Positions 36,301 to 44,061 of a DNA stretch of 64,000 bases are shown here, in pieces. The notes beneath the pieces were generated by a model. The model made no database searches and was not told where the DNA came from. It was given only the letters and a program-made list of their open reading frames with translations. A program made the position numbers and the translations under genes. The stretch is from Corynebacterium pollutisoli (GTDB lineage: Bacteria > Actinomycetota > Actinomycetes > Mycobacteriales > Mycobacteriaceae), in NCBI RefSeq assembly GCF_900177745.1, contig NZ_FXAR01000001.1, positions 310,001 through 374,000 on the forward strand, read 5' to 3'. Every line of letters starts with the position of its first letter. The stretch's first letter is position 1.

Positions 36301-36523
36301 CCAGCGTGCCACCCCGCGCCGCGCCGGGTCCGGCCTCGCGGAGGTGCTCAACGTCACCGGCCTGGACACCTGGTTCGCGCCCGCCGAGGATGCCCTCGGG
36401 CGTGTCAACGCCGCGATCGGCCTTGACGCCGGAGCGCCGCGCCGCCGCACTGTGTCACGCTTCCGGCACCGCCGCCAGGACGACATCGCCGACCTCATCG
36501 CCGACCTCATCACCGCCCTGTAG
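33392..36523 (+). CDS. multidomain DEDDh exonuclease - BRCT - sigma-4-like HTH fusion
   Basis: 1043 residues in one intact frame. Residues 1-165 are a DnaQ-type 3'-5' exonuclease with all motifs: Asp11/Glu13 (LDLETTG), His89...Asp94 (HNAPFD), and His149/Asp154 (HAAVAD). About 205-300 is helical and TerB-like. About 312-392 is a BRCT domain (VAFTGAL...VVLVAANPDS...KARKARDYGVPVVDE). Residues 463-495 (YPRPLDASATQLADVPGFG) look like a helical DNA-binding element. About 600-632 matches sigma-70 region 4 (TLEEIGADHGVSRERIRQLE). From 690 to 900 come winged-helix-like segments (AALLAIEGEPLTGPSLVERLG). The start is GTG 33392, coupled to the protease stop. The exonuclease-BRCT half resembles actinobacterial DNA-repair proteins; the second half resembles sigma-factor-like HTH proteins. 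The combined function is unknown. Confidence 0.8.
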   Translation: MTLAFKTAVLDLETTGFRSTDRVIEVGVVLLDENLAVEDTWQTLVQPDRDIDNSHVHGITASDLVGAPRFSGIAAELAALLDDRVLVAHNAPFDTRFLAAEFARLDIDLPAATAWSLCTRVLSRELLPGAPERLSECLTCVGVHNALPHAAVADAAATADLFRCLVTDHGARCDDVRPLLWPRPDLPPEPLRVRGRTETGHWFERLTASVPATGVAEVDSYRRLLRGALLDHHLSLSEIEQLVAEAETLGLSREEVMDIHLDYVRQLAVEAWADGVVTAAERTHLHDIAVQLAVSPTSVDELLAEPVYGEVEDYGLQPGDRVAFTGALTLGRDTWEQRARAAGLDVGGVTRGSVVLVAANPDSMSGKARKARDYGVPVVDETTFARMLSELIPVGEPEPEDTPDFSAVFPWLTSLGVQPAGPDDIAQAWLQRHRTVPLHELSPRLDPAEVPDSLPRTGNVVARWLNLYPRPLDASATQLADVPGFGRLRVHRTIVAVVHSALDAPPGDYLAMATEDIYLDDTEAGGGVAREVETLAEWLALTGTQPELPAEVPAAVRRALDTLAGDSYWSDPAADAIGRVRSEISRRIGSDPRDRDIYTGRIMGTRTLEEIGADHGVSRERIRQLETRLKRRLVEPDDTLHLVLDALPQRYGALAAVADLLRDLPALDTVLDVLAWLADAWEIRGDWFQRTGFDDDLAQALTDFADEFGVASLAAVADNLGVDKQVLAARLAGEVTVHGDHLLTRTRSAQDRAAALLAIEGEPLTGPSLVERLGEANPRTLYNAMGADPRIIRVGRDRWALAAWGLEEYSTLAEWIGQRVETGPVPLLRLLEEAQALGVAESSVRTYASSVEFQTVDGMVSRADEVQEIDADPDETPGLYRVNGDLHLLTTVTHDHLRGSGSGIPRGLAAALEVPVLEKKTLVSDLGDQTVSNGRSGATVGSIRRFLEAADIGEGERIWLQFTADGRFDVQRATPRRAGSGLAEVLNVTGLDTWFAPAEDALGRVNAAIGLDAGAPRRRTVSRFRHRRQDDIADLIADLITAL

Positions 36524-36536
36524 AAAGGATCGCCCC

Positions 36537-37064
36537 GTGCCCACCCCCGACTTCATCCTCCGCCTCCGCGAGAAGATCGGCACCGACGAACTGTGGCTGC
36601 CGGCCGTGACCGCCGTGGTCATCCGTGACGTCCCGCCGGGAGCCCCGTTGTGGGAAGTCCCGTCGGTGCTGCTGGTCAAGCGCGCCGACAACGGCGAATG
36701 GACCCCGGTGTGCGGCATCTGCGAGCCCGGCGAGGACCCCCAGGTCACCGCCGTGCGGGAGGTCAAGGAGGAGACGCTTCTCGACGCCCGCGTCGAGGCC
36801 CTCCTCGGCGTCGGTGCCATCGGCCCCGTCGAGTACTCCAACGGGGACGTCACCCGCTACATGGACACCTCGATGCGACTGAGCGTCGTCGGCTCCGACG
36901 AGCCCGCCGTGGGCGACGACGAGTCCACCGACGTCGGCTGGTTCTCCGTGGCGCAGCTCCCGCCGATCAACCCGCGCTTCCGGATGGTCATCGCGGATGC
37001 TGTGGCGCAGATGAAGCACCCGGGTGGTTTCCGGCCGCGGATGGGGTACCGGAAGCGCTCGTAA
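36537..37064 (+). CDS. NUDIX hydrolase
   Basis: 175 residues. The Nudix box is GICEPGEDPQVTAVREV-KEET, about residues 62-82. It keeps the catalytic RE...EE but has leucine where the box usually has its late glycine. The family hydrolyses nucleoside diphosphates linked to another group. The gene starts at GTG 36537 with AAAGGA about 8 nt before it and follows the exonuclease fusion by 13 bases, so the two are probably one transcript. Its TAA stop lies inside an inverted repeat described below. Confidence 0.9.
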   Translation: MPTPDFILRLREKIGTDELWLPAVTAVVIRDVPPGAPLWEVPSVLLVKRADNGEWTPVCGICEPGEDPQVTAVREVKEETLLDARVEALLGVGAIGPVEYSNGDVTRYMDTSMRLSVVGSDEPAVGDDESTDVGWFSVAQLPPINPRFRMVIADAVAQMKHPGGFRPRMGYRKRS

Positions 37065-37164
37065 TTACGATGTTCGTAAATACGAGCACCCCGACCATGC
37101 CGCGCAACGCATAACAGCAGGTCGTCGCCGGCATGCGATGGCGCTTATGATCGTAATTACGAGC
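37057..37164. repeat. 108-bp element bounded by 14-bp inverted repeats
   Basis: GCTCGTAATTACGA (37057-37070) recurs as its exact reverse complement at 37151-37164. A third, one-mismatch inverted copy lies at 37074-37087, only 3 bases from the first, so the first two can form a hairpin. The core CGTAATTACG is itself palindromic. The element fills the gap between the convergent NUDIX and PhnA-like genes. It could be a miniature insertion element, a set of operators or an unusual terminator. Confidence 0.7.
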
Positions 37165-37166
37165 GG

Positions 37167-37517
37167 CTAGATCTTCTTCACGATGGAGCTCTTGAGCTTC
37201 ATCTGCCCGAAGCCGTCGACGCGGGCGTCGATGTCGTGGCCGTCGCTGGCGTCGACAAGCCGGATGTTGCGGACGGTCGTGCCGGCCTTGATGGGCTGGC
37301 TCGCTCCCTTGACCTTGAGGGTCTTGACCACGGTGACGGTGTCACCGTCGGCCAGGACGTTCCCGACGGAGTCCTTGATCACCGGTGCCGCGTCGGCCTC
37401 CTCGGCGGCCTGCGGATCCCACTCGTGGCCGCACTCGGGGCAGACGAGGAGGGGATCCATCTCGTAGGTGTACTCGCTGCCGCATTCGGGACAGGGCGGG
37501 AAGTCAGTGTCGCTCAT
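37167..37517 (-). CDS. PhnA/YjdM family zinc-ribbon protein
   Basis: 116 residues. An N-terminal zinc ribbon (CPECGS...CPECGHEW) is followed by the conserved PhnA C-terminal domain, with KDSVGNVLADGDTV, VVKTLKVKG and KLKSSIVKK. The family was named from alkylphosphonate operons, but its members do not appear to be needed for phosphonate use and the role is unknown. The start is ATG 37517 (MSDTD), 7 nt after CATAAT on this strand; another ATG 9 bases upstream is less well placed. It lies downstream of the small membrane gene and GS paralogue on the same strand. Confidence 0.85.
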   Translation of the reverse strand: MSDTDFPPCPECGSEYTYEMDPLLVCPECGHEWDPQAAEEADAAPVIKDSVGNVLADGDTVTVVKTLKVKGASQPIKAGTTVRNIRLVDASDGHDIDARVDGFGQMKLKSSIVKKI

Positions 37518-37535
37518 ACCGGTCATTATGGCACC

Positions 37536-37691
37536 TCACGGCCGCTCCTCCCAGAGCGCGTCCTCCGGCTCGTCGACGGCGGGGGAGGACTCGCCGTCCC
37601 GGATTCCCCAGGCCTTGAGGTACTGCGCCGACGCCCACCAGGTGGCTCCGATGCCGATGAGGGCGGCCGGGATGAGGACGGCGAGTGTCAT
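37536..37691 (-). CDS. small membrane protein (51 residues)
   Basis: 51 residues starting at ATG 37691. One hydrophobic helix (about 2-20, TLAVLIPAALIGIGATWWA) is followed by a short acidic cytoplasmic tail ending EDALWEERP. TAGGTT lies 6 nt before the ATG and overlaps the stop codon of the glutamine synthetase paralogue, so it has a promoter-like signal of its own. Codon third positions are G/C-rich. No family is recognised; conserved single-helix proteins of this size next to glnA genes may be regulators of partner proteins, but that is a guess. Confidence 0.6.
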   Translation of the reverse strand: MTLAVLIPAALIGIGATWWASAQYLKAWGIRDGESSPAVDEPEDALWEERP

Positions 37692-37700
37692 GCCCCGAAC

Positions 37701-39137
37701 CTAGCAGTTGAAGTAGAGCTCGAACTCCTTGGGAGTCGGGCCCTGGCGCAGCGGGTTGATCTCGTTGTCGTACTTCAGCTCGATGTAGTTCTCGATGAGA
37801 TCCTCGGTGAACACGTCGCCCTCGGTGAGGAAGTCGTGGTCGTTCTCCAGGGCGTAGAGGGAGGACTCGAGAGAGTGCGGGACGCGGGGGACCTGCTGGG
37901 CCTCCTCGGGCGGCAGCTCGTAGAGGTCCTTGTCCACGGGGTCGCCGGGCTCGATGCGGTTCTTGATGCCGTCGAGACCCGCCAGCAGCTGCGCCGCGAA
38001 CCCCAGGTAGGGGTTGCCGGACGGATCCGGGGCACGGAACTCGATGCGCTTGGCCTTCGGTGACGGACCCGTGACCGGGATGCGGATCGCGGCGGAGCGG
38101 TTGCGCTGGGAGTAGACGAGGTTCACCGGGGCCTCGAAACCGGAGTAGAGGCGGCGGTAGGAGTTGACGGTCGGGTTGGTGAACGCCAGGACCGCCGGGG
38201 CATGCGCCAGCAGGCCGCCGATGTAGTGGCGGGCGGTGTCGGAGAGGCCGGCGTAGCCCTCCTCGTCGTAGAACAGCGGCTTGCCGTCCTTCCACAGGGA
38301 CTGGTGGGCGTGCATGCCGCAGCCGCCGTCGTCGAGAAGCGGTTTGGGCATGAAGGTGGCGACCTTGCCGTGCTCGTCGGCGGTGTTCTTCACGACGTAC
38401 TTGAACTTCTGCAGGTCATCGGCCGCGTGCAGGAGGGTGTTGAACTTGTAGTTGACCTCCTGGATGCCGCCGGTGGCCACCTCGTGGTGGAAACGCTCGA
38501 TCTCGAAGCCCACCTGGGAGAGGTGGTGCGCGATCTCGTCGCGGACCGGGATGGTCTTGTCGTAGGGGGCGACGGGGAAGTAGCCGTCGTTGACGCGGAT
38601 CTTGTTGCCCAGGTTGGGGGAGCCGTCGATCATGGTCTCGGCGTCGGAGTTCCACCAGCCCTCGTCGGAGTCGACCTGGTGGAAGGAGCGGTGCACGTCG
38701 GTGGAGTAGCGCACGGAGTCGAAGACGAAGAACTCGGCCTCGGCACCGATGAAGCACTCGTCGGCGATGCCGGTGGAGCGCATGTACTCCTCGGCCTTGC
38801 GGGCGATGTTGCGGGGGTCGCGCGAGAACGGCTCGTGGGTGAAGGGGTCGTGCACGAAGAACTGCATGTTCACCGTCTTGCGTCGCCGGAAAGGGTCGAC
38901 GTAGGCGGTGGAGACGTCCGGAAGGAGCGTCATGTCGGACTCGTCGACCGTGGTGAAGCCCGCGATCGACGAGCCGTCGAAGGCGAAGCCCTCGGCTGCG
39001 GTCTCCTCGGTGAGGGCCGACGCAGGCACGGTCAGCGCGTGTTCGATGCCGGGGACGTCCGTGAAGCGGATGTCCAGGTATTCCACCCCCTCATCGCGCA
39101 TGAAGTCGATCAGGGCAGCGGTGGATTCGAAGGACAC
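37701..39137 (-). CDS. glutamine synthetase I paralogue
   Basis: 478 residues, exactly the length of GlnA at 46195-47631 and collinear with it without an evident gap. All catalytic blocks are kept: [47 protein letters not shown] and the adenylylation loop [10 protein letters not shown] with Tyr406, so GlnE could control it. Differences from GlnA cluster in the N-terminal third and around residues 146-185 near the subunit interface. Its upstream partner on the same strand is an ornithine-cyclodeaminase-like gene 34 bases away, which may mean a gamma-glutamyl ligase for another amine rather than ammonia. The start is GTG 39137. Confidence 0.88.
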   Translation of the reverse strand: MSFESTAALIDFMRDEGVEYLDIRFTDVPGIEHALTVPASALTEETAAEGFAFDGSSIAGFTTVDESDMTLLPDVSTAYVDPFRRRKTVNMQFFVHDPFTHEPFSRDPRNIARKAEEYMRSTGIADECFIGAEAEFFVFDSVRYSTDVHRSFHQVDSDEGWWNSDAETMIDGSPNLGNKIRVNDGYFPVAPYDKTIPVRDEIAHHLSQVGFEIERFHHEVATGGIQEVNYKFNTLLHAADDLQKFKYVVKNTADEHGKVATFMPKPLLDDGGCGMHAHQSLWKDGKPLFYDEEGYAGLSDTARHYIGGLLAHAPAVLAFTNPTVNSYRRLYSGFEAPVNLVYSQRNRSAAIRIPVTGPSPKAKRIEFRAPDPSGNPYLGFAAQLLAGLDGIKNRIEPGDPVDKDLYELPPEEAQQVPRVPHSLESSLYALENDHDFLTEGDVFTEDLIENYIELKYDNEINPLRQGPTPKEFELYFNC

Positions 39138-39171
39138 GTCGGGTGTCAGGGCTCCTAGATAGGGGGTGTGT

Positions 39172-40332
39172 TTACTTCAGGACGGGGGCTTCCCACAGGT
39201 TCAGCTTCGTGCCGATGCCCTTGTCGAGGGCGTTGTGGTAGACGTCGTAGGCCCAGGCCACGTCCTCGACGGGCATGCCGCCGATGGAGTAGCAGAAGAT
39301 CTGCTCGTCGTTCTCGCGGCCCGGGGCGCGGCCGGCGGCGATGTCACCGATGTTGACCAGGCGCTCCTTGGGGAGGGTGCCCTCCTCGGTCATGTCCCAC
39401 CAGCGGTTGCCGGGGATGCCGAGCAGCTCCTCGTAGGTGACGTCGGGGCCGTTCTCGTTGAACCACTCGGCGTAGAGGCCGGTGTAGTCGACGACGAGGT
39501 TGGCGTCGTCGGAGGTGATGAAGTCGTCGTCGAAACGCGCGGCGGCGGGGCACAGGATGAGCGCGCCGGGCTTGATCCACTCCTTCTTGAAGTACGGGAA
39601 GCCGGAGGGTCCGTCCGGGGAGGTGGAGGTGCCGGCGATGAGGATGTCGGAGCCCTCGATGGCGGCCTGCTCGGAGTCGACGACCTCGATGGACTCCAGC
39701 TGCGGGTAGGTCTCCCGGAACCACTCGGCGACCCGCTGGGTGGAGCCGGCGGAGCGGCCCTTGATCTTCACGTACTTGATGGAGGGGCGCTGCGAGTAGG
39801 CGGCGTCGAAGATGGTGCGGGACATGACGCCGGGGCCGATGATGCCGACGGTCTCGGCGTTCTCGACGGCCAGGTGCTTGACTCCCACACCGGGGACCGC
39901 ACCGGTGCGGTAGGCGGAGAGCAGGTTGGCGGACATCATGGCCAGCGGGGCACCGGTGACGGCGTCGTTGAGCACGAAGACGTGGATGGAGCGCGGCAGG
40001 TCGTGGTTGCGGTTCTCGGTGTTGGAGCCGTACCACTTGACGCCGGCGGAGCGGAAGCGGCCGCCGAGGTAGGCGGGCATGGCCATGAAGCGGCGGTCCG
40101 GGCCGTCGGCGGGCATGCCCTCGTGCTCGGGGTTCTTCGGGAAGTTGATCTGTGCGCCGTGCGAGTTCGCGGAGGCGCCGGCCATACGGTAGTCACCGTC
40201 GGCGAGCAGGATGAGGGTCTCCTCCATGGTCTCCACGCAGGCCGCCGAGTCGGTCACCCCCGCCTCGATCATGTCCGGCTCGCTGAGCCAGAGGGTGTCA
40301 ATGCGGGGGGTGTCTGCGTAGGGGGAGGTCAC
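39172..40332 (-). CDS. ornithine cyclodeaminase / mu-crystallin family protein
   Basis: 386 residues. It has the NAD(P)-binding Rossmann core [13 protein letters not shown], about residue 163-175, preceded by the catalytic-lysine region GVKWYGSN and the loop [22 protein letters not shown], all typical of the family. Members act as ornithine cyclodeaminases, alanine or ketimine dehydrogenases, or SbnB-type synthases; databases also label similar corynebacterial proteins tyramine oxidase subunit B. The exact substrate is not readable. It is first in a unit with the glutamine synthetase paralogue 34 bases downstream. The GTG start at 40332 has AAAGG, and the leader holds a GGGGCT/AGCCCC hairpin at 40348-40362. 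Confidence 0.82.
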   Translation of the reverse strand: MTSPYADTPRIDTLWLSEPDMIEAGVTDSAACVETMEETLILLADGDYRMAGASANSHGAQINFPKNPEHEGMPADGPDRRFMAMPAYLGGRFRSAGVKWYGSNTENRNHDLPRSIHVFVLNDAVTGAPLAMMSANLLSAYRTGAVPGVGVKHLAVENAETVGIIGPGVMSRTIFDAAYSQRPSIKYVKIKGRSAGSTQRVAEWFRETYPQLESIEVVDSEQAAIEGSDILIAGTSTSPDGPSGFPYFKKEWIKPGALILCPAAARFDDDFITSDDANLVVDYTGLYAEWFNENGPDVTYEELLGIPGNRWWDMTEEGTLPKERLVNIGDIAAGRAPGRENDEQIFCYSIGGMPVEDVAWAYDVYHNALDKGIGTKLNLWEAPVLK

Positions 40333-40485
40333 ATCTGCCTTTCAGTCGGGGCTGTCAGCCCCCCACCCTACATAAGCGAAACCTTCGGAAATGGTGTGCA
40401 AATGCCGCGATGGCGTGATCAATACTGGTGAGACGGTGGATCCGGCGGTGCCGTCACTTTACCCCCTTTCGGGGTTTCGCTCCTC

Positions 40486-40495
40486 GCTTATCGAC
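40486..40495 (+). repeat. intergenic copy of the iterated GCTTNTCGACG word
   Basis: GCTTATCGAC followed by GCCC, in non-coding DNA between the OCD-like gene and the metal transporter. It is one of seven A-type copies. Confidence 0.8.
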
Positions 40496-40541
40496 GCCCG
40501 CCCGACTCCCTTCCGGTTGGCGGAATCCGGAGGTGAGGGTA

Positions 40542-40564
40542 CTATTGGTAATAGTTTTCAGTAG
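40542..40564 (+). promoter_or_regulatory. Zur-like operator overlapping -10 of metal transporter
   Basis: A partly palindromic AT-rich stretch (ends CTA/TAG, with GGTAATAGTTTTCAG in the middle) stands out in this GC-rich DNA. It overlaps TACTAT (40540-40545), the likely -10. The position suits metal-dependent repression by Zur or a DtxR-family protein. The match to any consensus is loose. Confidence 0.4.
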
Positions 40565-40594
40565 GTTTTCGTTAACGATTTCAGGAGGGCCCAC

Positions 40595-41572
40595 ATGCGG
40601 TCTCGTTTCGCCATCGGTCTGGTCGCCACCACCGCACTCGTCCTGTCCGCGTGTTCGGACGCCGATACCGCCGACACCACGGGCGCCAAAGCCGAGCAAG
40701 CCGCCGGGGACATCTCCCTCGTCGTCACCACCACCCCGCTCGGTTCCGTCACCGAGCAGATCGCCACCTGCGCCGGCGGCACCTCGACCACCCTCATGCC
40801 GGTCAACGCCGACCCGCACGATTTCTCCGCCTCCTCCGCCCAGGTGGCCGACATGGTCAAGGCCGACCTCGTCATCGCCAACGGTCTGGGGCTCGAGGGC
40901 GGCCTCGACGCCTCCCTGCAGCAGGTCGAGGCCGACGGCACCGAGGTTCTCCACGTCGCCGAGCACATTGACCCGCTGCCGTGGGGTGACCACGACCACG
41001 AGCACGCCCACGAGGAGGAGGGCCACGAGGGCCACAACCACGGCGACCTCGACCCGCACTTCTGGCTGGACGTCGCCCGCATGGTCGAGGCCGCGCAGCT
41101 CATCGGTGACGAGGTCGCGGAGCGCACCGGCGACGACACCTGGTCCGAGTGCGGCGCCGAGGTCTCCGGGGAGCTCACCGCCCTCGACGAGGAGATCCGC
41201 GAGGACCTCTCCGTCATCCCGGAGGAGCGTCGCACCATCGTCACCGACCACGAGGCCTTCGGCTACTTCAACAACGCCTACGACTTCCACTCCGCCGGCG
41301 TGGTCATCCCGGGTGGTTCCACCGAGGCGCAGCCGTCCTCGGCGGATCTGGCGTCGCTCGCCGGCGTCATCCGGGAGGAGAACGTCCCGGTCATCTTCAC
41401 CAACGCCGCCGTCAACCAGACGCTGGTTGACGCCCTGGCCGCCGAGGTGGGCGAGGACGTCCAGGTGGTCTCCCTGTACGAGGGTTCCGTCGGCCCGAAG
41501 GACGGTCCGGCCGCTGACTACCAGGGCATGATGCGCGAGAACGCACGACTCATCGTCGAGGCGCTGGGTTAA
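40595..41572 (+). CDS. zinc/manganese ABC transporter substrate-binding lipoprotein
   Basis: 325 residues. The signal peptide ends at the lipobox LSAC (Cys20). The cluster A-1/TroA fold shows His-x-x-x metal ligands in NADPHDFSA, a long mobile His/Glu-rich loop (DHDHEHAHEEEGHEGHNHGD, about 129-148) typical of zinc binders, DPHFWLD with another ligand, and DHEAFGYF with the third. Zinc is therefore favoured over manganese. CAGGAGG precedes ATG 40595. Permease and ATPase genes follow in order, giving a complete importer, probably repressed through the AT-rich operator upstream. Confidence 0.92.
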   Translation: MRSRFAIGLVATTALVLSACSDADTADTTGAKAEQAAGDISLVVTTTPLGSVTEQIATCAGGTSTTLMPVNADPHDFSASSAQVADMVKADLVIANGLGLEGGLDASLQQVEADGTEVLHVAEHIDPLPWGDHDHEHAHEEEGHEGHNHGDLDPHFWLDVARMVEAAQLIGDEVAERTGDDTWSECGAEVSGELTALDEEIREDLSVIPEERRTIVTDHEAFGYFNNAYDFHSAGVVIPGGSTEAQPSSADLASLAGVIREENVPVIFTNAAVNQTLVDALAAEVGEDVQVVSLYEGSVGPKDGPAADYQGMMRENARLIVEALG

Positions 41573-41585
41573 CTAGAGTTGTTTC

Positions 41586-42425
41586 GTGACTGATTGGCTT
41601 CTCGACCCCTTCCTGCTGGGCTTCCAGCAGCGGGCCCTCATCGGTGGGCTCATCGCCGCGGTGATGAGCGCCACCGTCGGCGTCTGGCTCGTGCTCCGTG
41701 GCATGAGCTTCTTCGGTGACGCCTTCGTCCACGGGGTGCTGCCGGGTATCGCGGCCGCCGTGGTCTTCGACTTCAACCCGATCCTCGGCGCCGCGGTGGC
41801 GGCCGCGGTGATGGTGGGTGCGGTGGAGGTGATCCACCGGCACACGCACCTCAAGGAGGACACCGCCATCGGCCTGCTGTTCGTCGGCATGATGGCGCTG
41901 GGTGTGGTCATCATCTCCCGCTCGGACTCGTACTCCGGTTCGCTGACCAGCATCCTCTTCGGTGACGCGCTCGGCGTGTCCTGGGAGGCCATCCGGCAGC
42001 AGGCGGTGCTGGCGGCCATCGTCATCGCCGGGTCGCTGCTGCTCTACCGTCCCCTCATGGCGTTGTCGTTCTCGCCGGTGAAGGCGGAGAGCCTCGGCAT
42101 GCGCCCGAAGCTGACGCACGCGCTGCTGCTCGTGCTCATCGCGACGAGCGTCATCGGCAGTTTCCAGGCGGTGGGCACGATGCTGGTGTTCAGCCTGCTC
42201 GTCGCCCCGCCGGCGACGGCCGCGCTGCTCTCGCGGTCGATCCCCACGATGATCGCGGTGTCCGCCCTCATCGGCGCGGCGTCGGTGTTCATCGGCCTCA
42301 TCCTCTCCTTCCACCTGGGCACCGCCGCCGCGGCGACGATGGCCCTCGTCCCGATCGCCGCGTTCCTGGTCATCATGGAGTACCAGTACCTGCGTCGCCG
42401 CCTGGCCGGAAGGGGGCGGGCATGA
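41586..42425 (+). CDS. metal ABC transporter permease (ZnuB family)
   Basis: 279 residues with eight or so hydrophobic helices and the ABC-3 family pattern: ISRSDSYSGSLTSILFGDALGVS in the middle and FQAVGTMLVFSLLVAPPATAALLS near helix 6. It should form the transmembrane dimer of the zinc importer. The GTG start at 41586 is 6 nt after TAGAGT (41574-41579), just past the end of the binding-protein gene, so a second internal promoter is possible. Its last four bases (ATGA) overlap the ATPase start. Confidence 0.92.
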   Translation: MTDWLLDPFLLGFQQRALIGGLIAAVMSATVGVWLVLRGMSFFGDAFVHGVLPGIAAAVVFDFNPILGAAVAAAVMVGAVEVIHRHTHLKEDTAIGLLFVGMMALGVVIISRSDSYSGSLTSILFGDALGVSWEAIRQQAVLAAIVIAGSLLLYRPLMALSFSPVKAESLGMRPKLTHALLLVLIATSVIGSFQAVGTMLVFSLLVAPPATAALLSRSIPTMIAVSALIGAASVFIGLILSFHLGTAAAATMALVPIAAFLVIMEYQYLRRRLAGRGRA

Positions 42426-43168
42426 GCACCGATCTCGCAGTGGGCCGGCAGGTCCAGCTGGGGTACGAGCGCATCGTCGCCGTCACCCCCTCCGACGTGA
42501 GCATCCCGCTGGGCAAGCTCACCGCCATCATCGGCCCCAACGGTTCCGGCAAGTCGACGTTGCTGCACGCCATCGGCGGGCTCATCACGCCCCAGGCCGG
42601 GCAGCTCGACGTCGCGTACCCGCGTCACCGCATCTCATACGTCATGCAGTCGGTGGCGTTCCCCGAGGGGGTGCCGCTGTCGGTGCGGGAGGTGGTCCGG
42701 ATGGGCCGGTACCCGTCGGCGGGCTGGTTCGGGCGTTTCCGGGGCGTCGATAAGCAGCGTGTCGACGAGGTGATGGCCCGCCTCAACGTGACCGACCTGG
42801 GCAAACGACACCTCGAGGAGCTGTCCGGAGGACAGCGGCAGCGGGTGTACGTGGCGCAGGGCATGGCGCAGGACCACGACGTGCTGCTTCTCGACGAACC
42901 GCTCACCGGCCTCGACATCGTCTCCGCGCGCATCATCGACGACATCATCCACGACGAGACCGACCGCGGGCGCACCGTCGTGCTCACGACGCACGACCTC
43001 GCCGAGGCGCGGGCGGCCGACCATGTGGTGCTCATGTCGGGGCGCGTCGTCGCCTCCGGCCCGCCGGAGCAGGTCCTCACCGAGGAGAACCTGCGGGAGG
43101 CCTACAACCTCGGCGAACTGCACGAGAACGGCGGGCTGTTCATCGACAGCCCGCACGAGGAGTGCTAG
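42422..43168 (+). CDS. metal ABC transporter ATPase (ZnuC family)
   Basis: 248 residues. Walker A GPNGSGKST at 38-46, Q-loop MQSVAFP, signature LSGGQRQRV, Walker B VLLLDEPLTGLD and switch TTHDL are all intact. It energises the importer formed with the two preceding genes. The ATG overlaps the permease stop by four bases, so translation is coupled. The stop directly abuts the stop of the convergent DUF1206 gene, with no room for an intergenic terminator. Confidence 0.93.
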   Translation: MSTDLAVGRQVQLGYERIVAVTPSDVSIPLGKLTAIIGPNGSGKSTLLHAIGGLITPQAGQLDVAYPRHRISYVMQSVAFPEGVPLSVREVVRMGRYPSAGWFGRFRGVDKQRVDEVMARLNVTDLGKRHLEELSGGQRQRVYVAQGMAQDHDVLLLDEPLTGLDIVSARIIDDIIHDETDRGRTVVLTTHDLAEARAADHVVLMSGRVVASGPPEQVLTEENLREAYNLGELHENGGLFIDSPHEEC

Positions 43169-43999
43169 CTACATCTCGATGTAGCGGGCGCGGGCGATGG
43201 AGTACAGGCCGTAGAGCGCCAGGCCGATGCCGGTGAAGATGAGCAGCACCGAGCCGAAGGGCTGCTCGCCGAGGGTGCGCAGGGCGGCGTCGAGGCCCGC
43301 GGCCTGCTCGGGGTCGGACTTCCAGCCCGCGACGACGATGAGGATGCCCAGGATCGCGAACGCGATGCCGCGGGCGATGTACCCGGCCATGCCCGCGCCG
43401 ACGATCGCGGTGCCGACGTTGCCGGATCCCGTGCCGGCCTCGAGGTCCTCCTTGAAGCGCTTCGTGGCGCCGTTGTAGATGCTGTACAGGCCGACGCCCA
43501 GGACGACGAGCCCGGCGATGATGACCAGCGCCGCGCCCCACGGCTGCTCGAGGACTGTGGCGGTGACGTCGGTGGCGGTGTCGCCGTCGGAGGTGGAGCC
43601 GCCGCGGGCGAAGGTGGCGGTGGTGAACGCCAGCGAGGAGAAGACGACGAAGAGGACGCCGCCCTTGGCCTTGTCCTTGAGTTCCTCGCCGAGGAACAGC
43701 TGGGTGAGGCGCCACAGGGCCAGGGCCGCCAGCGCGGCGACCGCCACCCACAGGAGGATCTGCCCGCCGGGGGCGTCGGCGATGGTGCCCAGCGCGCCGG
43801 AGTTGGACGCCTCCTCGCCGCCGGACCCGGTGGCGATGCGGAAGGCGATCCATCCGATGAGGATGTGGAGCACGCCCATGACGATGAAGCCGCCGCGGGC
43901 CATCATCTTCACGGCCGGGTGCTCGTTGGCCTTGCCTGCGTGCCGCTGGGCCTTGTCCTTCGCCTTGTTGCCGACGTTGCCGACGCTGCTTGTATCCAT
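43169..43999 (-). CDS. DUF1206 membrane protein
   Basis: About 276 residues with six membrane helices in three tandem DUF1206 repeats of two helices each. Each repeat has a (G)-x-(A/G)-x-x-G-(V/I)-x-(H/Y/F)...G pattern, such as GGFIVMGVLHILIGW, ALVIIAGLVVLGVGLYSIYNG and GSVLLIFTGIGLALYGLYSIARARY. The family is common in actinobacteria and uncharacterised. I prefer ATG 43999 (MDTSSVGN) to a GTG 36 bases upstream, although neither has a good ribosome site. Confidence 0.85.
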   Translation of the reverse strand: MDTSSVGNVGNKAKDKAQRHAGKANEHPAVKMMARGGFIVMGVLHILIGWIAFRIATGSGGEEASNSGALGTIADAPGGQILLWVAVAALAALALWRLTQLFLGEELKDKAKGGVLFVVFSSLAFTTATFARGGSTSDGDTATDVTATVLEQPWGAALVIIAGLVVLGVGLYSIYNGATKRFKEDLEAGTGSGNVGTAIVGAGMAGYIARGIAFAILGILIVVAGWKSDPEQAAGLDAALRTLGEQPFGSVLLIFTGIGLALYGLYSIARARYIEM

Positions 44000-44061
44000 A
44001 AGCCCATTCAACCGTGTCAGGGGGTGTCGGGCCACCGTAGTGACCGAATCGTGCCCATGAT

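Noticed and set aside
32600..36523. Novel restriction or anti-phage island around the exonuclease fusion
   Set aside because: There is no methylase, helicase, integrase or composition shift. The neighbours are thrC and housekeeping-type genes, so only the fusion itself is reported as unusual.
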